Counted from the first letter of the stretch, positions 10,901-21,600 are shown. The stretch is 64,000 bases of DNA from Strongylocentrotus droebachiensis (GCA_035222895.1 JAVYIG010007898.1:31746-95745), one strand, 5' to 3'. Notes: generated from the letters alone by a model not told the origin. Numbers and translations: made by a program.

Positions 10901-13148
10901 AGATATTATGTCCCTTTTGCAGCCAACATCAAATTATATAAAAGTTTGCAGGAATTATGAATATGTCATGTATGTCCTATCTGTGAAATGTAAACGTTAG
11001 CAGTGTCCTAATATTGAAATCATGCAAGGAAACCCGTTTACTTGCTAGACTTCACTGTCAGACACTATTGAGTGGCTGTTGGCTTTTTTTCTCCTTTGGT
11101 AATAACATACATAAAATGAGCTGTAAAGAGTAGATGAGCATTTGTCTACATCAATGACCCACTTCTTGTAATGGCCAAAATTAAACTGATTGAATCTTTG
11201 CGCAGCATAAAACGTACAACCATTCGGTACAATGGTCTGAAAATCAGACTATTACTTACTGGCTCTCCAGCTCCTAAGTCGATTCGACAACTCATCGTCG
11301 TTGTTTTCCCACTGAAAGACATTTTTAAGCCCCCCCCCCCCCTTTTTTTTTTAGGGAAGTTCTAAATTAGTATTATCTTTCAAATGCAGTTGGAATTTAA
11401 CCTTGTCATTTTTTGATCTGCAAATAGGACATAGTACCTTTAAAAGGACGTCGATCGTAGCAATCCCAATTGTCTTCGTGCGAATCTAAAAGTCCCTCAT
11501 GACGCCTCTTCTGCAACAGGCATATATTAAGACTGAATAATGTGACTCATTCATATCAGACATGCCAAACTCAAATGTTGAGCATCCAACGTGTTTTTAT
11601 TCCCCCCCCCCCCCCCCTCTCTCTCTTTTTTCGTATCATGATAGTAATAATCTTGTTATCAAATCTATTTCTTAAATCCTGATTCATAACAGACGTGACC
11701 GTGCGTAAAGTCAAACCCACCATACAAAGTAAAAGCAACGTGACAACTAACGGTCACACAACACTGGTTCTTGCGGTAGACGTCACATTTAGATATACCA
11801 GAAGTACGACAGGAGTGATAGGCGAATCTCTCTGGCAGTTGTCTGCCTGGATTGCTCCTGTAAATCCTACTCACAGGTATGTGCTTGCGACATTCTTACA
11901 GAAACAGATAAAGAGTCATAGAACCTACGCCAAATTCTTTCTTTTTTAAAATTAATGTAATTTGCCTTTTATTGTCTATTAGCAACAACATACCTGTATA
12001 CTATGCGTATAAAACTTTGCTTTCATGTTCAAAATGATGTTTTAAATATATTATTGCAAAATTATGTCCTGATCGTATGTTAAATTCAAACTTTTATGTA
12101 TTTTGCTTTTCTTCTTGAATTACTTGATAGACGTACGCTCACAATTAAACAGTTTCCGCACAACTGGGCCCCATCTTACAAAGAGTTGATATCAATCGTA
12201 ACTTATTTGCGATTGATATCAATCGTAACTATGTACATAAGAGATAGGAGACTCAAAACTTGCGATTGATTGGAGGACTTACGATTGATTTGGATCAATC
12301 GTAACTCTTTGTAAGACGGGGCCCTGGTCACTATTATTATTAATTTTATTATCATTATTATTCTTAAATATTCCCCTATATTCTATTATCTATTTAATTG
12401 GCTCATCAACACTTTATTCATGAATTTGAAGTTCATTGTTTACCAATATCTATTTATATTATCCATTCTGTATTGTAAACATGGTATTTTAACTATTTGG
12501 ACTACAATCACGTATCATACTTTAACAAAAAGGGTTTCATTAATGAAACCCGAATGGAATCGAGATATAAGGACAGATATTCGGAAATGAAGGTTAATAT
12601 TTGTTTAGTTAGTTTATTTATTGAATTCATTAATATCTTTATTGATTAAATCCCTGGTTAAATCATCTATTTATTCATCTATTCATTTATATATTACAAA
12701 TTAATTTATTTGTTTTTTTATTAATTGTTGATAGCTTGAAGTCAATCGAGCCTGAGATGGGAAATGCGAAGTTTATCACTGTAACCCTCGCGGAAATCAT
12801 GACAATAGATGCATGCAACCATCTCATATAACAGTAATACAAGTCAATATGTGAACTGTTTATTTTGCATTCACTTTGGTCACTTTCAGTCACACGGTAG
12901 GTTACACTGAGCAAGTTCTCAATGTTGATCAAGCATCGCAAAGTTACATCGAAGGAGATCAATTCATCTTTCGGGACGTCGTGTATCCGTTCGTTGCTCC
13001 CACTTTTAACTGCGACGAGGCCAAGGTCTGTGTTGAGCTTAAACGCGGAAGAAATGCAGTAACAACACGTCCTTTCCGTTTTAGCAGTTACCCACAAAGC
13101 TCTACACCGTTGATTGGCTGCATTTCATTATGTACTGGTAGGAAGTAG
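7899..13148 (+). CDS. Gene A: secreted VWC plus unknown-domain protein
   Basis: Four exons (7899-7980, 10072-10287, 11693-11876, 12890-13148) join in frame to 246 residues plus TAG. The product has a signal peptide (MMMNRSRYLACLVFGSLMLV, cleavage likely after ASSQ), one ten-cysteine VWC domain and one copy of the family's unknown ~145-residue domain ending GCISLCTGRK. There is no membrane anchor. Downstream, at 13347-13410, a decayed remnant of the B-type cytoplasmic tail remains, so A descends from a longer membrane form by deletion. All junctions are GT-AG with phases 1, 1, 2. VWC domains commonly bind BMP-type ligands or matrix, but no ligand can be named here. The gene is well supported by exon homology; expression is not shown. 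Confidence 0.8.
8107..8180 (+). repeat. tRNA-like (Thr-CGT-like) intron element
   Basis: It has an A-box-like TGGCTAAGTGG and a B box GGTTCGAAGCC, with CTCGTAACC in anticodon-loop position. The same element sits in intron 1 of B (24766-24835) and D (61924-62000), and C has a remnant of its left end near 49100. It was therefore in the ancestral gene. It resembles the head of a tRNA-derived SINE, and no intact cloverleaf acceptor stem is evident. Confidence 0.55.
8637..9440 (+). mobile_element. LINE fragment (reverse transcriptase end), intron 1 of A
   Basis: The frame at 8675 reads GVPQGLILGPRLLLLYINDI, the reverse-transcriptase motif of CR1/jockey-like LINEs. The fragment ends with GPDVWNALPDPIK and a stop, typical of the ORF2 C-terminus. 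Several stops and shifts lie between, and the 5' part is missing. It is absent from intron 1 of B, C and D at the same site, so it inserted after the duplications. Confidence 0.75.
9441..10071. other. Rest of intron 1 of gene A
   Basis: AT-rich, with a CAT/ATT microsatellite patch near 9520-9570. From about 9765 to the VWC exon it matches the same intron segments of B (30410-30712) and D (62930-63215), for example AACTTCGTATTGCTAAAG. Nothing else is recognised. Confidence 0.5.
10072..10287 (+). CDS. Gene A exon 2, VWC domain
   Basis: Phase 1-1 exon of 216 nt after TTCTTTTTCAG. The ten cysteines follow the VWC pattern, including the diagnostic CTC and CC pairs (MTCTCTNGT and GDCCYICPY). It contains PYLHSEVWDVHECMTC. 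One position differs by a three-residue indel from B and C. Confidence 0.85.
10842..11497. mobile_element. Palindromic MITE with a second MITE nested in it
   Basis: The outer ends are AGGGACTTTTAGATTTGCG and its reverse (GCGAATCTAAAAGTCCCT). The same outer element is at 18411-18793. Paralogous introns B (near 31500), C (near 52700) and C's duplicated copy (near 55206) read CACTAA..GACGCCTC or similar without it, so they are empty sites. The internal TTAA of the outer element is occupied by the 539-bp element at 10901-11439. Confidence 0.75.
10901..11439. mobile_element. TTAA-flanked MITE family 1 (~530 bp)
   Basis: It is flanked by TTAA on both sides (10897-10900 and 11440-11443), with terminal inverted repeats close to AGGTACTATGTCCYATTTGC. 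Full copies are at 17768-18291, 22102-22638 and 23697-24377. A decayed copy is at about 20920-21424 and a stub near 28684. TTAA duplication with AGG-type ends fits Kolobok-like elements better than piggyBac, whose ends start CCY. No transposase is present. Confidence 0.8.
11693..11876 (+). CDS. Gene A exon 3, unknown domain part 1
   Basis: 184-nt exon, phase 1 to 2, after CTGATTCATAACAG, donor CACAG|GTATGT. It encodes a strand-rich segment with conserved TVRKVKPTIQ, TLVLAVDVTF and SLWQLSAWIAPVN, plus one N-glycosylation sequon (SNVT). It is preceded about 75 nt upstream by a 16-base C run. Confidence 0.85.
12167..12323. mobile_element. Foldback MITE with 3-bp target duplication
   Basis: The ends are GGCCCCATCTTACAAAGAGT and the reverse of GGCCCCGTCTTACAAAGAGT. 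CTG flanks it on both sides (12164-12166 and 12324-12326). The body is built of repeated GATTGATATCAATCGTAAC-like palindromes. GGSCC-type ends with a 3-bp duplication fit PIF/Harbinger-type MITEs. It lies in intron 3 of gene A. Confidence 0.8.
12890..13148 (+). CDS. Gene A exon 4, unknown domain part 2 and stop
   Basis: It starts in phase 2 after CACTTTCAG. Conserved landmarks are TEQVLNVDQASQ, GDQFIFRDVVY, NCDEAKVCVELKRG and GCISLCTG, with four cysteines. The reading continues through a weak GTAGGA donor to GRK and TAG at 13146-13148. The exon is three codons shorter than the copies in B and C before RPF. No second VWC exon remains downstream, so the unspliced ending is the likely one. Confidence 0.8.
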
Positions 13149-13346
13149 GCCAAACTATGGGGGCCCAGGGTAAAGGGCGACTGACAGGGAAGGGGGACAC
13201 CATGCTTATAGGGTAGGTTAAATAGTCGGACTTAACTAGACCATTCGTGTTATCATTGTTTATAAGGGCGTGAGCGGTTCTACATTATAATTTGGGGAGG
13301 GGGTACTGTTGTGGAGGCTTTAAGATCTTGCATTTAGTTCTACACT

Positions 13347-13410
13347 TTTTCAAAAGAAATTCGAAACCCTGATAAATTTTGATTTCCACTAGATGATTTC
13401 GACAAATTAA
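13347..13410 (+). pseudogene. Remnant of the cytoplasmic-tail exon of gene A
   Basis: The sequence AAAAGAAATTCGAAACCC and GATGATTTCGACAAATTAAT aligns with the end of B's last exon (41171-41229) but carries a shift and has lost the stop context. The upstream transmembrane part is gone. A related junction is present at 57990-58065. Confidence 0.7.
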
Positions 13411-15234
13411 TTTTTATAATGAATGTATGAACCAGAGAATATCAGGATTTCTGTGCTCTATTTTTCTTGGAAGAAATAAAATGTATTTAAGGCCAACCAT
13501 CTCCGCAAAATAGAACAGTTCGTAGTAAGCACATAATAATAATGACCCCAAATTTCCTGAGATCTTTTACCAATGGAGTAATCCCACTTCGTGCAATTTA
13601 AAATTATCACCGCCAAAGTCATAGATGTCGCTCATGAATACCTTTTGTTTGATGTATTGAGAAGAACAATTCCGCCAGTGGTCCTTTGAATTTGCCGTCG
13701 GTGCATCAACGAATGATTAATACATAGCTTTCGTCAATTGGTTTTACAATGTTGGTACAAATTACGTTTATCTGCCAGTGCACAGATTATATCTACAAAA
13801 CTGGCTTATTGCTCAGGAAATGATTTTTTTTTCAAAATCGTGATATCTCAAATAGGACTAAGAGTAAAACTTGTTAACAAAATGCGTTTATTGAAACTCA
13901 TATTTGGTCATTCAAAACGATCAAGAGGGCCAGTGGTGGAATCAGGGGGCACCGGGGAAAAGTGCCCCTCCCCTTTGCCAAGTAAATAGAGAGAAAAAAA
14001 ATCGAATAGTCATATTTTTGGTGTGTGCTTGTAAGAGGCTTTTCGGAATTGTGCCCACCCCCCCCCCCCCCCCCCTTCTCTGTAAGAGAATATTGAACAC
14101 GCAACATAAGACCAGAACTCCAGATATGCCTATTGAAATACTTGTTGGCAAGCTCTTGATGGTAAACTCGATCGATGTTTATCTCTCTTGGAATTCACTT
14201 TTTTCTGTTGAAAATTCATGAGATTTGCTGAGACTTGTTATTATGGACAAACCCATTTAAACCACGAAGGCTAAGACTTCCACGAAATCAGATTTAGATC
14301 TCGTGTTCCGAACCATATTTAATGACTTATATCACCATATTTAATTTTAATATCGATATTACCTTTAATAAAGCATATCCGTCTTGCGGTTGCGTTGTAT
14401 ACGTCTGAAGAAGTGTAAAAAGAAATTCTAAAAGTAGAAGAAAGTTTATTTGCTTTTTTTTATAATTAATAGTTGGTAGCTTATATCTAGGTTTCGTCGT
14501 ATGCATGTAGGATGTTTCTTTCCTTGGGACCTAGTGACGAGTAATTCCATTAACTTGGAATTAATAATGAATGAACTAAAATACTCGGAATACATTCGGC
14601 ATATATTATTTATTGCTATGTCGGGTAAATGTGGGGCAAGTTTTCAATTTGTCAAGAACAACCTTTGTTTGAAAATATGATAAAGGACTTCGCATCGTAC
14701 GTCATGTTATCAAAAAAAGGGAGATGCCCGTGTCGCGCTGAGAAACTTTGCATTATGCTAAGTTTATACTTCTCTCATACACTTTGGTTGGGAATCTTGT
14801 AGATAAGTAGGCAAGAATACAATAAATATCTCAGAATACCTTAAGTTATTTCCCGGGGATAGGTTTCCTTTAACCGTTAAAGCTTCCTGCTTTAACGTAG
14901 TACCTTTGTTTGTTTTTATTTATTTTCATCAAATTTCCAAAGACAGTTCTTTTCACTGTAAAAAGCCTGCTTTTATTTTCTGTTAATCGATTTTAAGAGA
15001 CCTATATTTAAAAGTACAGTATAAGATTTTCATATAGTAAATATATTATATAATATATAGTTCACGATATAAAACTACGAAGGTAAGAGGAGTGCACAAC
15101 ATTCCTTAGGAGATATTGGAGTTTAAATTACTTGTTATATCAATCTTTTGAATATCTTTCAACAAAATTATATTTGTATTGCAAAAACTATATCCTTGAG
15201 GTGTGTAGGTGCTTTTGTTAACATGATTCCATTA
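13411..15234. other. 3' flank of gene A, duplicated block
   Basis: It matches 41230-43190 (after B) and in part 58066-59460 (after C), for example the AACTCCAGATATGCCTAT and TTTCGTCGTATGCATGTAGG stretches. A possible polyadenylation signal AATAAA is at 13475-13480. A short insert near 13930-14100 with GTGGTGGAATCAGGGGG at its left end and a poly-C run is present in all three flanks and looks like an old MITE. No gene is seen. Confidence 0.6.
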
Positions 15235-16663
15235 TTAGGTGATACGTATGAAATATACGTATCACCTTTTGATTTCGTCAAGATTTTTATTATTTATTTA
15301 TTTATTATTATTTATTATTATTCTTCCTCAATTTTGTTCGCAGGATATCTCAAGAATGGCAAAAGCCATTGTCATGAAACTTTCAATGATGATAGATCTT
15401 AGTCTAACTTAGAACTGCATGACTTTTCAAAGACTCAAAATTATCGTGACGTCATCCAGGCGCCATTTTGTAAAAATCAACTTATGATCATATCTTCATA
15501 ACGGAAAGTAATTTCTCATTCATATTTATCATGAATAAGATCAATATCCTTCCGGTCAATTTCAGATAAAAAAACGTGCGTAAATCTGCGCGTACGCGTT
15601 TGTGCGCGCGTTTACGTGCGCGCAAAAATTTAAAATGCTCCAAATCATTTCCAATTTATTTTGCACACGTTTCAAGCCATATGGAGCATTTGACAAAAAA
15701 TCACTCAAACGCGCATGCGCGCGCGTTTTTTGCGCGTTCTGGCATTTTGCAACATATAATCGCCACATTTTCTCTGTCATCATGTTTGATACCATGTTCA
15801 TCCCTTTATCACTATTAATAACGGATTGAGCGTCCGTTCAAGATAAATATCCTTGTGTGCGAACTCATGTATTACATAGTATATATGGGCAAAAACATGC
15901 CTATAAAACGTCCATTGGGATGAACAAGGAATGCCAAGTTTTTTTCATATTTTGATAGAGTATGAGTCGGAGATATGATTTCATAGCTTATTTGGCCATT
16001 AAATACATCTTGACGTCATCATAATGGCCTTGGAAGTCAAAATACAAAATTGCATATTATGACGTCATTATATTTTTTGAAAATTTAGTGTATTTCTCAT
16101 AATATTGACTGATTTTCTTCCAAATTGTGGTATCTTGTAGCTTAGGAAATTGCCTACAAGATCAATACACACTGCTTTTTATTTTATTGACCTCATTATA
16201 GTACAAAATTCAATTAAAGGCCACATTTCAAAATTTTCTTAATTTGCGTGTTAAGCCTAAGGAAGGTGAATTTCGTTCACATCATGAATCTTCATGACAT
16301 TGATCTTTGAGCACTATCTAGCTTATTTGTACTCTATGTTCTCCCAAATTCCAATACGGTGTAGCTAATAAATTATCTACAATATTGACGTACATCATTT
16401 ATCATTTCGATGACATCATCATAGTGAAAATTTCAATTAAAGGCGACATGTCAGAATTTTCTTAGTTAGCGTGTTAGGCGACTTTTTCTGAAATCCTGAT
16501 TCTACAAATCTCTATCGAATACCTGAAGGGGGCGCTATACCACTCTTAATGATGGTCTTCATCGTATTTATGTTCATTATCATTAGATCATCATCGGCAC
16601 ACTTTCATGATAACAAAATAGCACGTATCACCTAATTCGTCAAAGTGACGAATTAAAGTCTAG
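15235..16663. mobile_element. Helentron-like non-autonomous element, 1.4 kb
   Basis: It begins TTAGGTGATACGT and carries the inverse ACGTATCACCTAA near its 3' end (16623-16635). A hairpin AATTCGTCA/TGACGAATT and then CTAG at 16660-16663 follow. It sits between A and T with no target duplication, and the paralogous site near 6160 reads straight through. Subterminal inverted repeats plus a 3' hairpin and CTAG end are typical of Helitron/Helentron elements. No Rep-helicase reading frame is seen. Confidence 0.65.
15570..15740. other. Alternating CG/CA tracts inside the Helentron-like element
   Basis: Two patches, GCGCGTACGCGTTTGTGCGC near 15586 and GCGCATGCGCGCGCG near 15712, are alternating purine-pyrimidine. 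They face each other as a loose inverted repeat about 100 bp apart. Such DNA is prone to Z-form. They stand out from the AT-rich surroundings. Confidence 0.5.
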
Positions 16664-16774
16664 TTATATCTTGTAGTTGTGATCTACACCAATATCGCCT
16701 TTTTTTAACCAAGATAAATCTATTTCATCAAAATTACGTTTTATATCAATGTAAAGCATTATGGCATATCTGAA

Positions 16775-18410
16775 TAAAATGACAGAGAGATGAGGTTATT
16801 GACAGAGATTTCGCAAGAGATTGAGAGTTTTTGTTTGACTCGTAGGGAGATGAGAACGATTAGTGAGCATAAGAGAGGGGGGAACATTGGTGATTAATAA
16901 AGTAGAAAGACTTAGGGAGTGAAAATGAAAGTAAATTGTGACCTGAGAGATTTTAGATCTTAGATTTCAGATTTTTATTTGGAATCCAACCTTAAGTTTT
17001 AGTTGCGATAAATAAAAAATGATAATAGATGAAGAGAATTGGAAAGAGGATGGAGAGATTTTGTGGGTGAGAGAGTTCGTGAAAAAAGAGAAAAGAAACT
17101 GAAGAAAAGATCGGAGAAGAGTGGATGAGACATAACAAGAACGTCGAAGAGAAATTTCGTCATTTATTAAAACAAGAAATACTTATTTTTCCTTCAATAT
17201 ACACTTGCTCCAAAAAGGACAGAAACATCAGAAGAACGAAGTACCCATTTCCTTGGTTTATTGTTTCATTTCCCCATAATAGAACAATGTTAAAAGTATT
17301 TTTGTGTGCAACTATTGTATATTAAGCGTCATTTATCGTCCGCTGGAAATACATAGACTGCTTGTAAGATAATATAATACATGTAACTTCAAATGTTACG
17401 CTTATGGACTAAAACAACAACAAAAACATGATACTTTACTAGTTAATAACATGTAAAGCTCAAAACGAGCGCGAAGACTTTCAAAATCCGAACTCTGGCA
17501 ATTTCAATAGCCTTATATATGTGCAGAATATTAAACAGTACAAACGTCACAGTGACATTATTAAATAATCCAAACAAAGTTATATATGCAAAACAATAAA
17601 TGTAGTGAAATTGTCCATTTTAAGCTTTAAGCTGATTTCAAACCCCTCATTTCTGTCTTTGGATATCTGCTTATATTGAAATATCTGAATAAAATGAATG
17701 GGGGATGAGGTAGATGAAAAATAATTAATAAGCAATTTAAAAGAGAGGGGAAAAGATTGGTGCTTAAAGATACTATGTGCCTTTAGCAGCCAACATCAAT
17801 TTACTAGAACATTGCAGGAATCATGGATATGTCATGTATGTCCTACTTGTGACATTTAAACGTTAGCAACGTCCTAGTATTCAAATTATGCAAGGAAACC
17901 CGTTTACTTCCTAGACTTCACTGTCAGACACTATTGAGTGACTGACTGACTTCTTTTTTTTCTTTGGTAATAAAATACGTAAAATGAGCTGTAATTCAGC
18001 ATTTGTCTACATCAATAACCCACTTGTTGTAATGGCCAAAATCAAACTGATTGAATCTTTGCACAGCACAAAACATACGAATATTCGGTAGAAGAATTTG
18101 AAGATCGGACTATTTACATAAGTGATAGCAATCCCTTATGTCGATTTGACAACAAATCGTTGTTATTTTCCCACAAAAAGACATTTTCCAGCCCTTTCGT
18201 TTTGAAGAAAGTTCTAAATCAGTATTATCTTTCAAATGCCATTGGAATTTAACCTTTTCATTTTTAGGCCTGCAAATGGGACATAGTACCTTTAATAAAG
18301 TAGAGAGAGAAGCACTACAAGCAAAATATGACCTGAAGATTTTAGATCTTAGGTTTAGGATTTTTATTTAAAATCCAATATTAAGTTTCGGTTGCACTAA
18401 AGATCTTACT
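16775..18410. repeat. Intergenic block P pair between genes A and B
   Basis: It begins ATGACAGAGAGATGAGGTTA and contains the CTCCAAAAAGGACAGAAACATC marker at about 17209. A second partial copy follows from about 17690 and is interrupted by the TTAA MITE at 17768-18291. It matches 43300-45150 closely. Short open frames on both strands do not look selected. Confidence 0.65.
17768..18291. mobile_element. TTAA-flanked MITE family 1
   Basis: TTAA lies at 17764-17767 and 18292-18295. The ends are AGATACTATGTGCCTTTAGC and the reverse of AGGTACTATGTCCCATTTGC. The body matches 10901-11439 in the same orientation (GCCAACATCAATTTA near the left end). Confidence 0.8.
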
Positions 18411-18793
18411 AGGGACTTTTAGATTTGCACGGCGAGAACGTGGACTGCTCGTTTGACGTCACTGCCAGTGCCTTAAAGGGAGTGTATCATGGGAAATACT
18501 GGTTAACACCATCTACGTCTTCTTTTGGACAACTGCACATAACCGAATGGACTTGATTAGTGGGTCAGCGCGCGCTAGCGTTCGCGAAACAGACCGAAGT
18601 GCTCCTCTCGCATCGGTTTCGCGTATTTTGCACACACGTGAATGCTGCGGTCGCTTCGTCCGTAGTCGTATTATACCCGATTGGCCCTGGGTAGGGCCAC
18701 GGGAAAGACATAAAGTCTCCTCATGACACACTCCCTTTAAAAGGACGTCACACGTACAGTCCACGTTCTCGTCGTGCAAATATAAAAGTCCCT
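18411..18793. mobile_element. Palindromic MITE, same family as 10842-11497
   Basis: The ends are AGGGACTTTTAGATTTGCAC and its reverse, with ACT on both flanks (a TACTA reading is also possible). The paralogue at 44395-44415 reads AAGATCTTACCAATAGATG with no insert, giving a clean empty site. It contains another TTAA element at its central TTAA. Confidence 0.8.
18477..18736. mobile_element. TTAA-flanked MITE family 3, nested
   Basis: The 260-bp insert has ends AGGGAGTGTATCATGGG and the reverse of AGGGAGTGTGTCATGA, with TTAA at 18473-18476 and 18737-18740. It occupies the same TTAA of the outer palindromic MITE that family 1 occupies in gene A. The body is GC-richer than its surroundings. Confidence 0.75.
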
Positions 18794-19398
18794 ACTAATA
18801 GATGAAGAGAATTGGAAAGAGATTCAAGGGATTTTATGGGTGAGAGGGGATGAAATAGAGGCAGAGGCGGCCCTCCGGAGGGACAGAGGGGGCACAGTCC
18901 CCCTACTATTTCACGCACTCGAAAATTGCCCCTTCTTAAACAGGAAAAGTGCCCCTTTTTACATAGGAATAGTGCCCCTTTTACTTTGACAAGTGCCCCC
19001 ATTAATTACTTAAAGTGCCCCTTCAACTTTTCAACTCTGATAAGTGCCCTTTTATTTGGAAGCGTGCCCATTTTCCTTTGACAAGTTCCCATTTTTCTTT
19101 GGAATAAGTGTCCATTTTCCATTCTCATAAATGCCCTTTCTCTGGTAAATGACCCTTTTCAGGTATGAGAAGTTACTCCTTTTCACTTCAGATAAGTGCC
19201 CCCTTCACCTCCGATAAATGCCCCTTTAAAACATTTTCTTTCAACTCATGAACATTTTGCTTTATTATAAGTGCCCCTTTTTCATTCACATAAGTGCCCC
19301 ATTTCATATTTGGTCATTGCCCCTTTCAGGTGCGATAAGTACCTTTTTTCAGCTCTGATAATTATCCTTTTTACAATGATACGTGCCCCATTTCATTG

Positions 19399-20122
19399 TT
19401 TGGTTGTCCTCGATTGCTTTTCTGGAGTAGGGGCGGGCGGGCGGATTTTTTTTTGTTTTATTTATTTTTTTATTTTTTTAAGTTCATTTTTTGTGTGTCT
19501 TTTTTTTTTTGTTTTTTTTTCCCATTTTTTTTTTTTTTTAATATTTTTTTCTCCATTAAAAGAAAAATCATTGGGATTGTCAAGCATTTAAACATACAGA
19601 GTCTATAAAACACTTTAATATGGTAAAAGACTAGTTTAATGTACAATGAATATCAAGACCAACACAGAAAGTATTTTGGGCTTTGAAATACAGCACCTTT
19701 TAAATCTCCATTGTACTACTTATAGCTACTTGCGCCCTCTATGTAGCAAACAATGCCTAATCGGTGACCATTGGTCCCCCATGAGAGCTGATTTGATGAG
19801 ATAACCACCTGTCCAGTGACCTTGAAGGGTGGTCTAATCCCTCCTGTAAACTAGTACAGATGGGCTTAAAATGAGTTTAAGAATGCTCAGAACCTGATTT
19901 GAATGAACGGCATTTTGACATAGAAAAATAAAAATGGCAAGTTTAATTTTAAGATTGCTTCCCCCCCCCCCCCCCCCAAAAAAAAAAAAAAAAAAAAAAA
20001 TGAATACCAAAAAAAAAAATGAATTAAAAAAAAAATGAATTAAAGATATATATATATATTTAAAAAAAAAAAAAAATGCGAGCGGCCCGAAAATGACGAG
20101 CGGGTGGTCGAGGACAACCAAA
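19399..20122. mobile_element. Nested element with 15-bp inverted ends
   Basis: The ends are TTTGGTTGTCCTCGA and its reverse TCGAGGACAACCAAA. The other copy of the host element lacks it at the matching place (near 56610). Inside are long T and A runs and a TTAA MITE at 19704-19865. The 106- and 149-codon open frames here are low-complexity and not credible proteins. The target duplication is unclear. Confidence 0.65.
19704..19865. mobile_element. TTAA-flanked MITE family 2 (~187 bp), short copy
   Basis: TTAA lies at 19700-19703 and 19866-19869. The core ACTTGCGCCCTCTATGTAGC and GCCTAATCGGTGACCATTGG is shared with copies at 21600-21785, 23188-23376, 25518-25704 (reverse), 49121-49303 (reverse) and 60152-60338. 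This copy lacks about 25 bp in the middle. Confidence 0.8.
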
Positions 20123-21508
20123 TGATTTATTTTTTGGCCTAAGGGACCTATCCCCATTTCCGTCGACAAATGCCCGTTTCCTATTCTCATGACTGACTTT
20201 TTGCCCCTGGTGAGTGCCTCTTTTTGAGGGTGTAAGCAGTGCCCTATTTTAACCTCTGACAATTGCTCTTTGTACTTTGACACATGCTCCTTTTCTTTTC
20301 TGATAAGTGTCCCCTTTTCCTCTCATCATTAAACGCGCCCCTAATTTCAAGCTTCTAAGAGCAATTTCCCCCAAAAGCTCGGTCGCTACGCTCGCATGCA
20401 TCTATAGATGATATACTTATGTTACTTATCAAAGGTCTTTTCAGTCTTCCATTTTGAGAACGTGCGTATTTAATACCCAATCAGGATTGGTTTTTTCCTC
20501 TTTATAAGATGCGACCTCACAAATTTTTCAATTTTCTCCTCACTCGCTTCGCTAGCTCGCAAATAAATTTCCAGACCATCACACCCAACTGCAAAGCATG
20601 ATGCTTAAGCAATATCTTGCATGGTGTATATAGTGAAGCAAATATTGTAATCACAATGTAAGGTTATACAGTGCGTCCCAGAAAAAACGAAACCGAAAAT
20701 TATCGACGTTTGATCATAACTTATGGTTATTTGGAAAGCTTAGATCATCCTCTTTCATGTGATGCAGAAGATTTTTTATTGTGCCCCTGCCACTGATTAT
20801 TGTGAAGTACTGCGATTGTTCATATTTATTACAAATTTACCATCTTTAGAGGTTTTTGTTCTAATCTTTAATATTCATGACTGGAACCTTCAATGTTAAA
20901 ATGTTCAAGTCTGGATTATCCCATGTGCATGCAAAAAATGAAAACGTTAAATTCCACCGGTAATTGAAAGATAATATTAATTTAGAACTTCCCTCAAAAC
21001 AAAAAGGCATGACAATTTATTTTTGTAGGAAAATAACAACCGTCAGTAGTCGTATCGACTTTCGTGATTGCAATCCATTCAGTATACAGTCTGATTTTCA
21101 GAACCTTGTACCGAATGGTCGATCGTTTTGTGCTGCGCAAAGATTAATCAGTTTAATTCTGGCCATTACAAGAAGTGGATTATAGACGTTTACAAATGCT
21201 CAAGTACCCTTTACGGCTCATTTTATGTATGTTATTACCAAAGGAAAAAAAGTATACAAAAATTGACTTAATAGTGTCTGTCAGTGAAGTCTAGAAAGTT
21301 AACGGATTTTCTTGCAGAATTTAGGACACTGCTAATATTAACGTATACATTTAACAAATAGGACATACGTGACATATTCATAATTCAGGCAAAGTTTTAC
21401 AGAATTTGATGTTTGCCGCAAATGGGACGTAGTACCTTAAAACTACCAAATTGTTATCCACCGCTTATAAAACACACGTCAAAATAACCCAAATTTTATC
21501 GTCTATTG

Positions 21509-21600
21509 TTCCGGGAAAGTATTTATGAGGAAGAAAGTTTATCATAAATATGTAAGGAGGCGATATGTCTATATCAAACTTCAGTCTCTCTGGGCTTAAA
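21509..21600 (+). promoter_or_regulatory. Orphan promoter copy 1 upstream of gene B
   Basis: TTCCGGGAA lies at 21509-21517 and a weakened TATATCAA at 21570. The leader CTCTCTGGGC is broken at its TTAA by a family 2 MITE (21600-21785). No coding exon follows. Confidence 0.55.

Larger units (their letters stand above)
18862..20660. mobile_element. hAT-like element made of degenerate GTGCCCC repeats, copy 1 (right end lost)
   Basis: It begins CAGAGGCGGCCCTC, then carries dozens of degenerate ~25-35-bp units containing AGTGCCCCTTTT and GATAAGTGCCCC. Near the right it shares CGCTACGCTCGCATGCATCT and TGCAAAGCATGATGCTT with the better-preserved copy at 55732-57283. The right terminus is missing. 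Just beyond, near 20670, CAGTGCGTCCCAGAAAAAAC looks like the end of another (mariner-type) element. It contains a nested element at about 19399-20122. Confidence 0.7.

Noticed and set aside
17125-17325. Short frames shared between P blocks (17125, 43690)
   Set aside because: Similarity follows the DNA duplication equally in all frames; no start, splice or composition signal supports coding.
19834-20283. 149-codon reverse-strand frame
   Set aside because: It crosses poly-A and poly-C runs and the border of a nested element; no protein-like composition.
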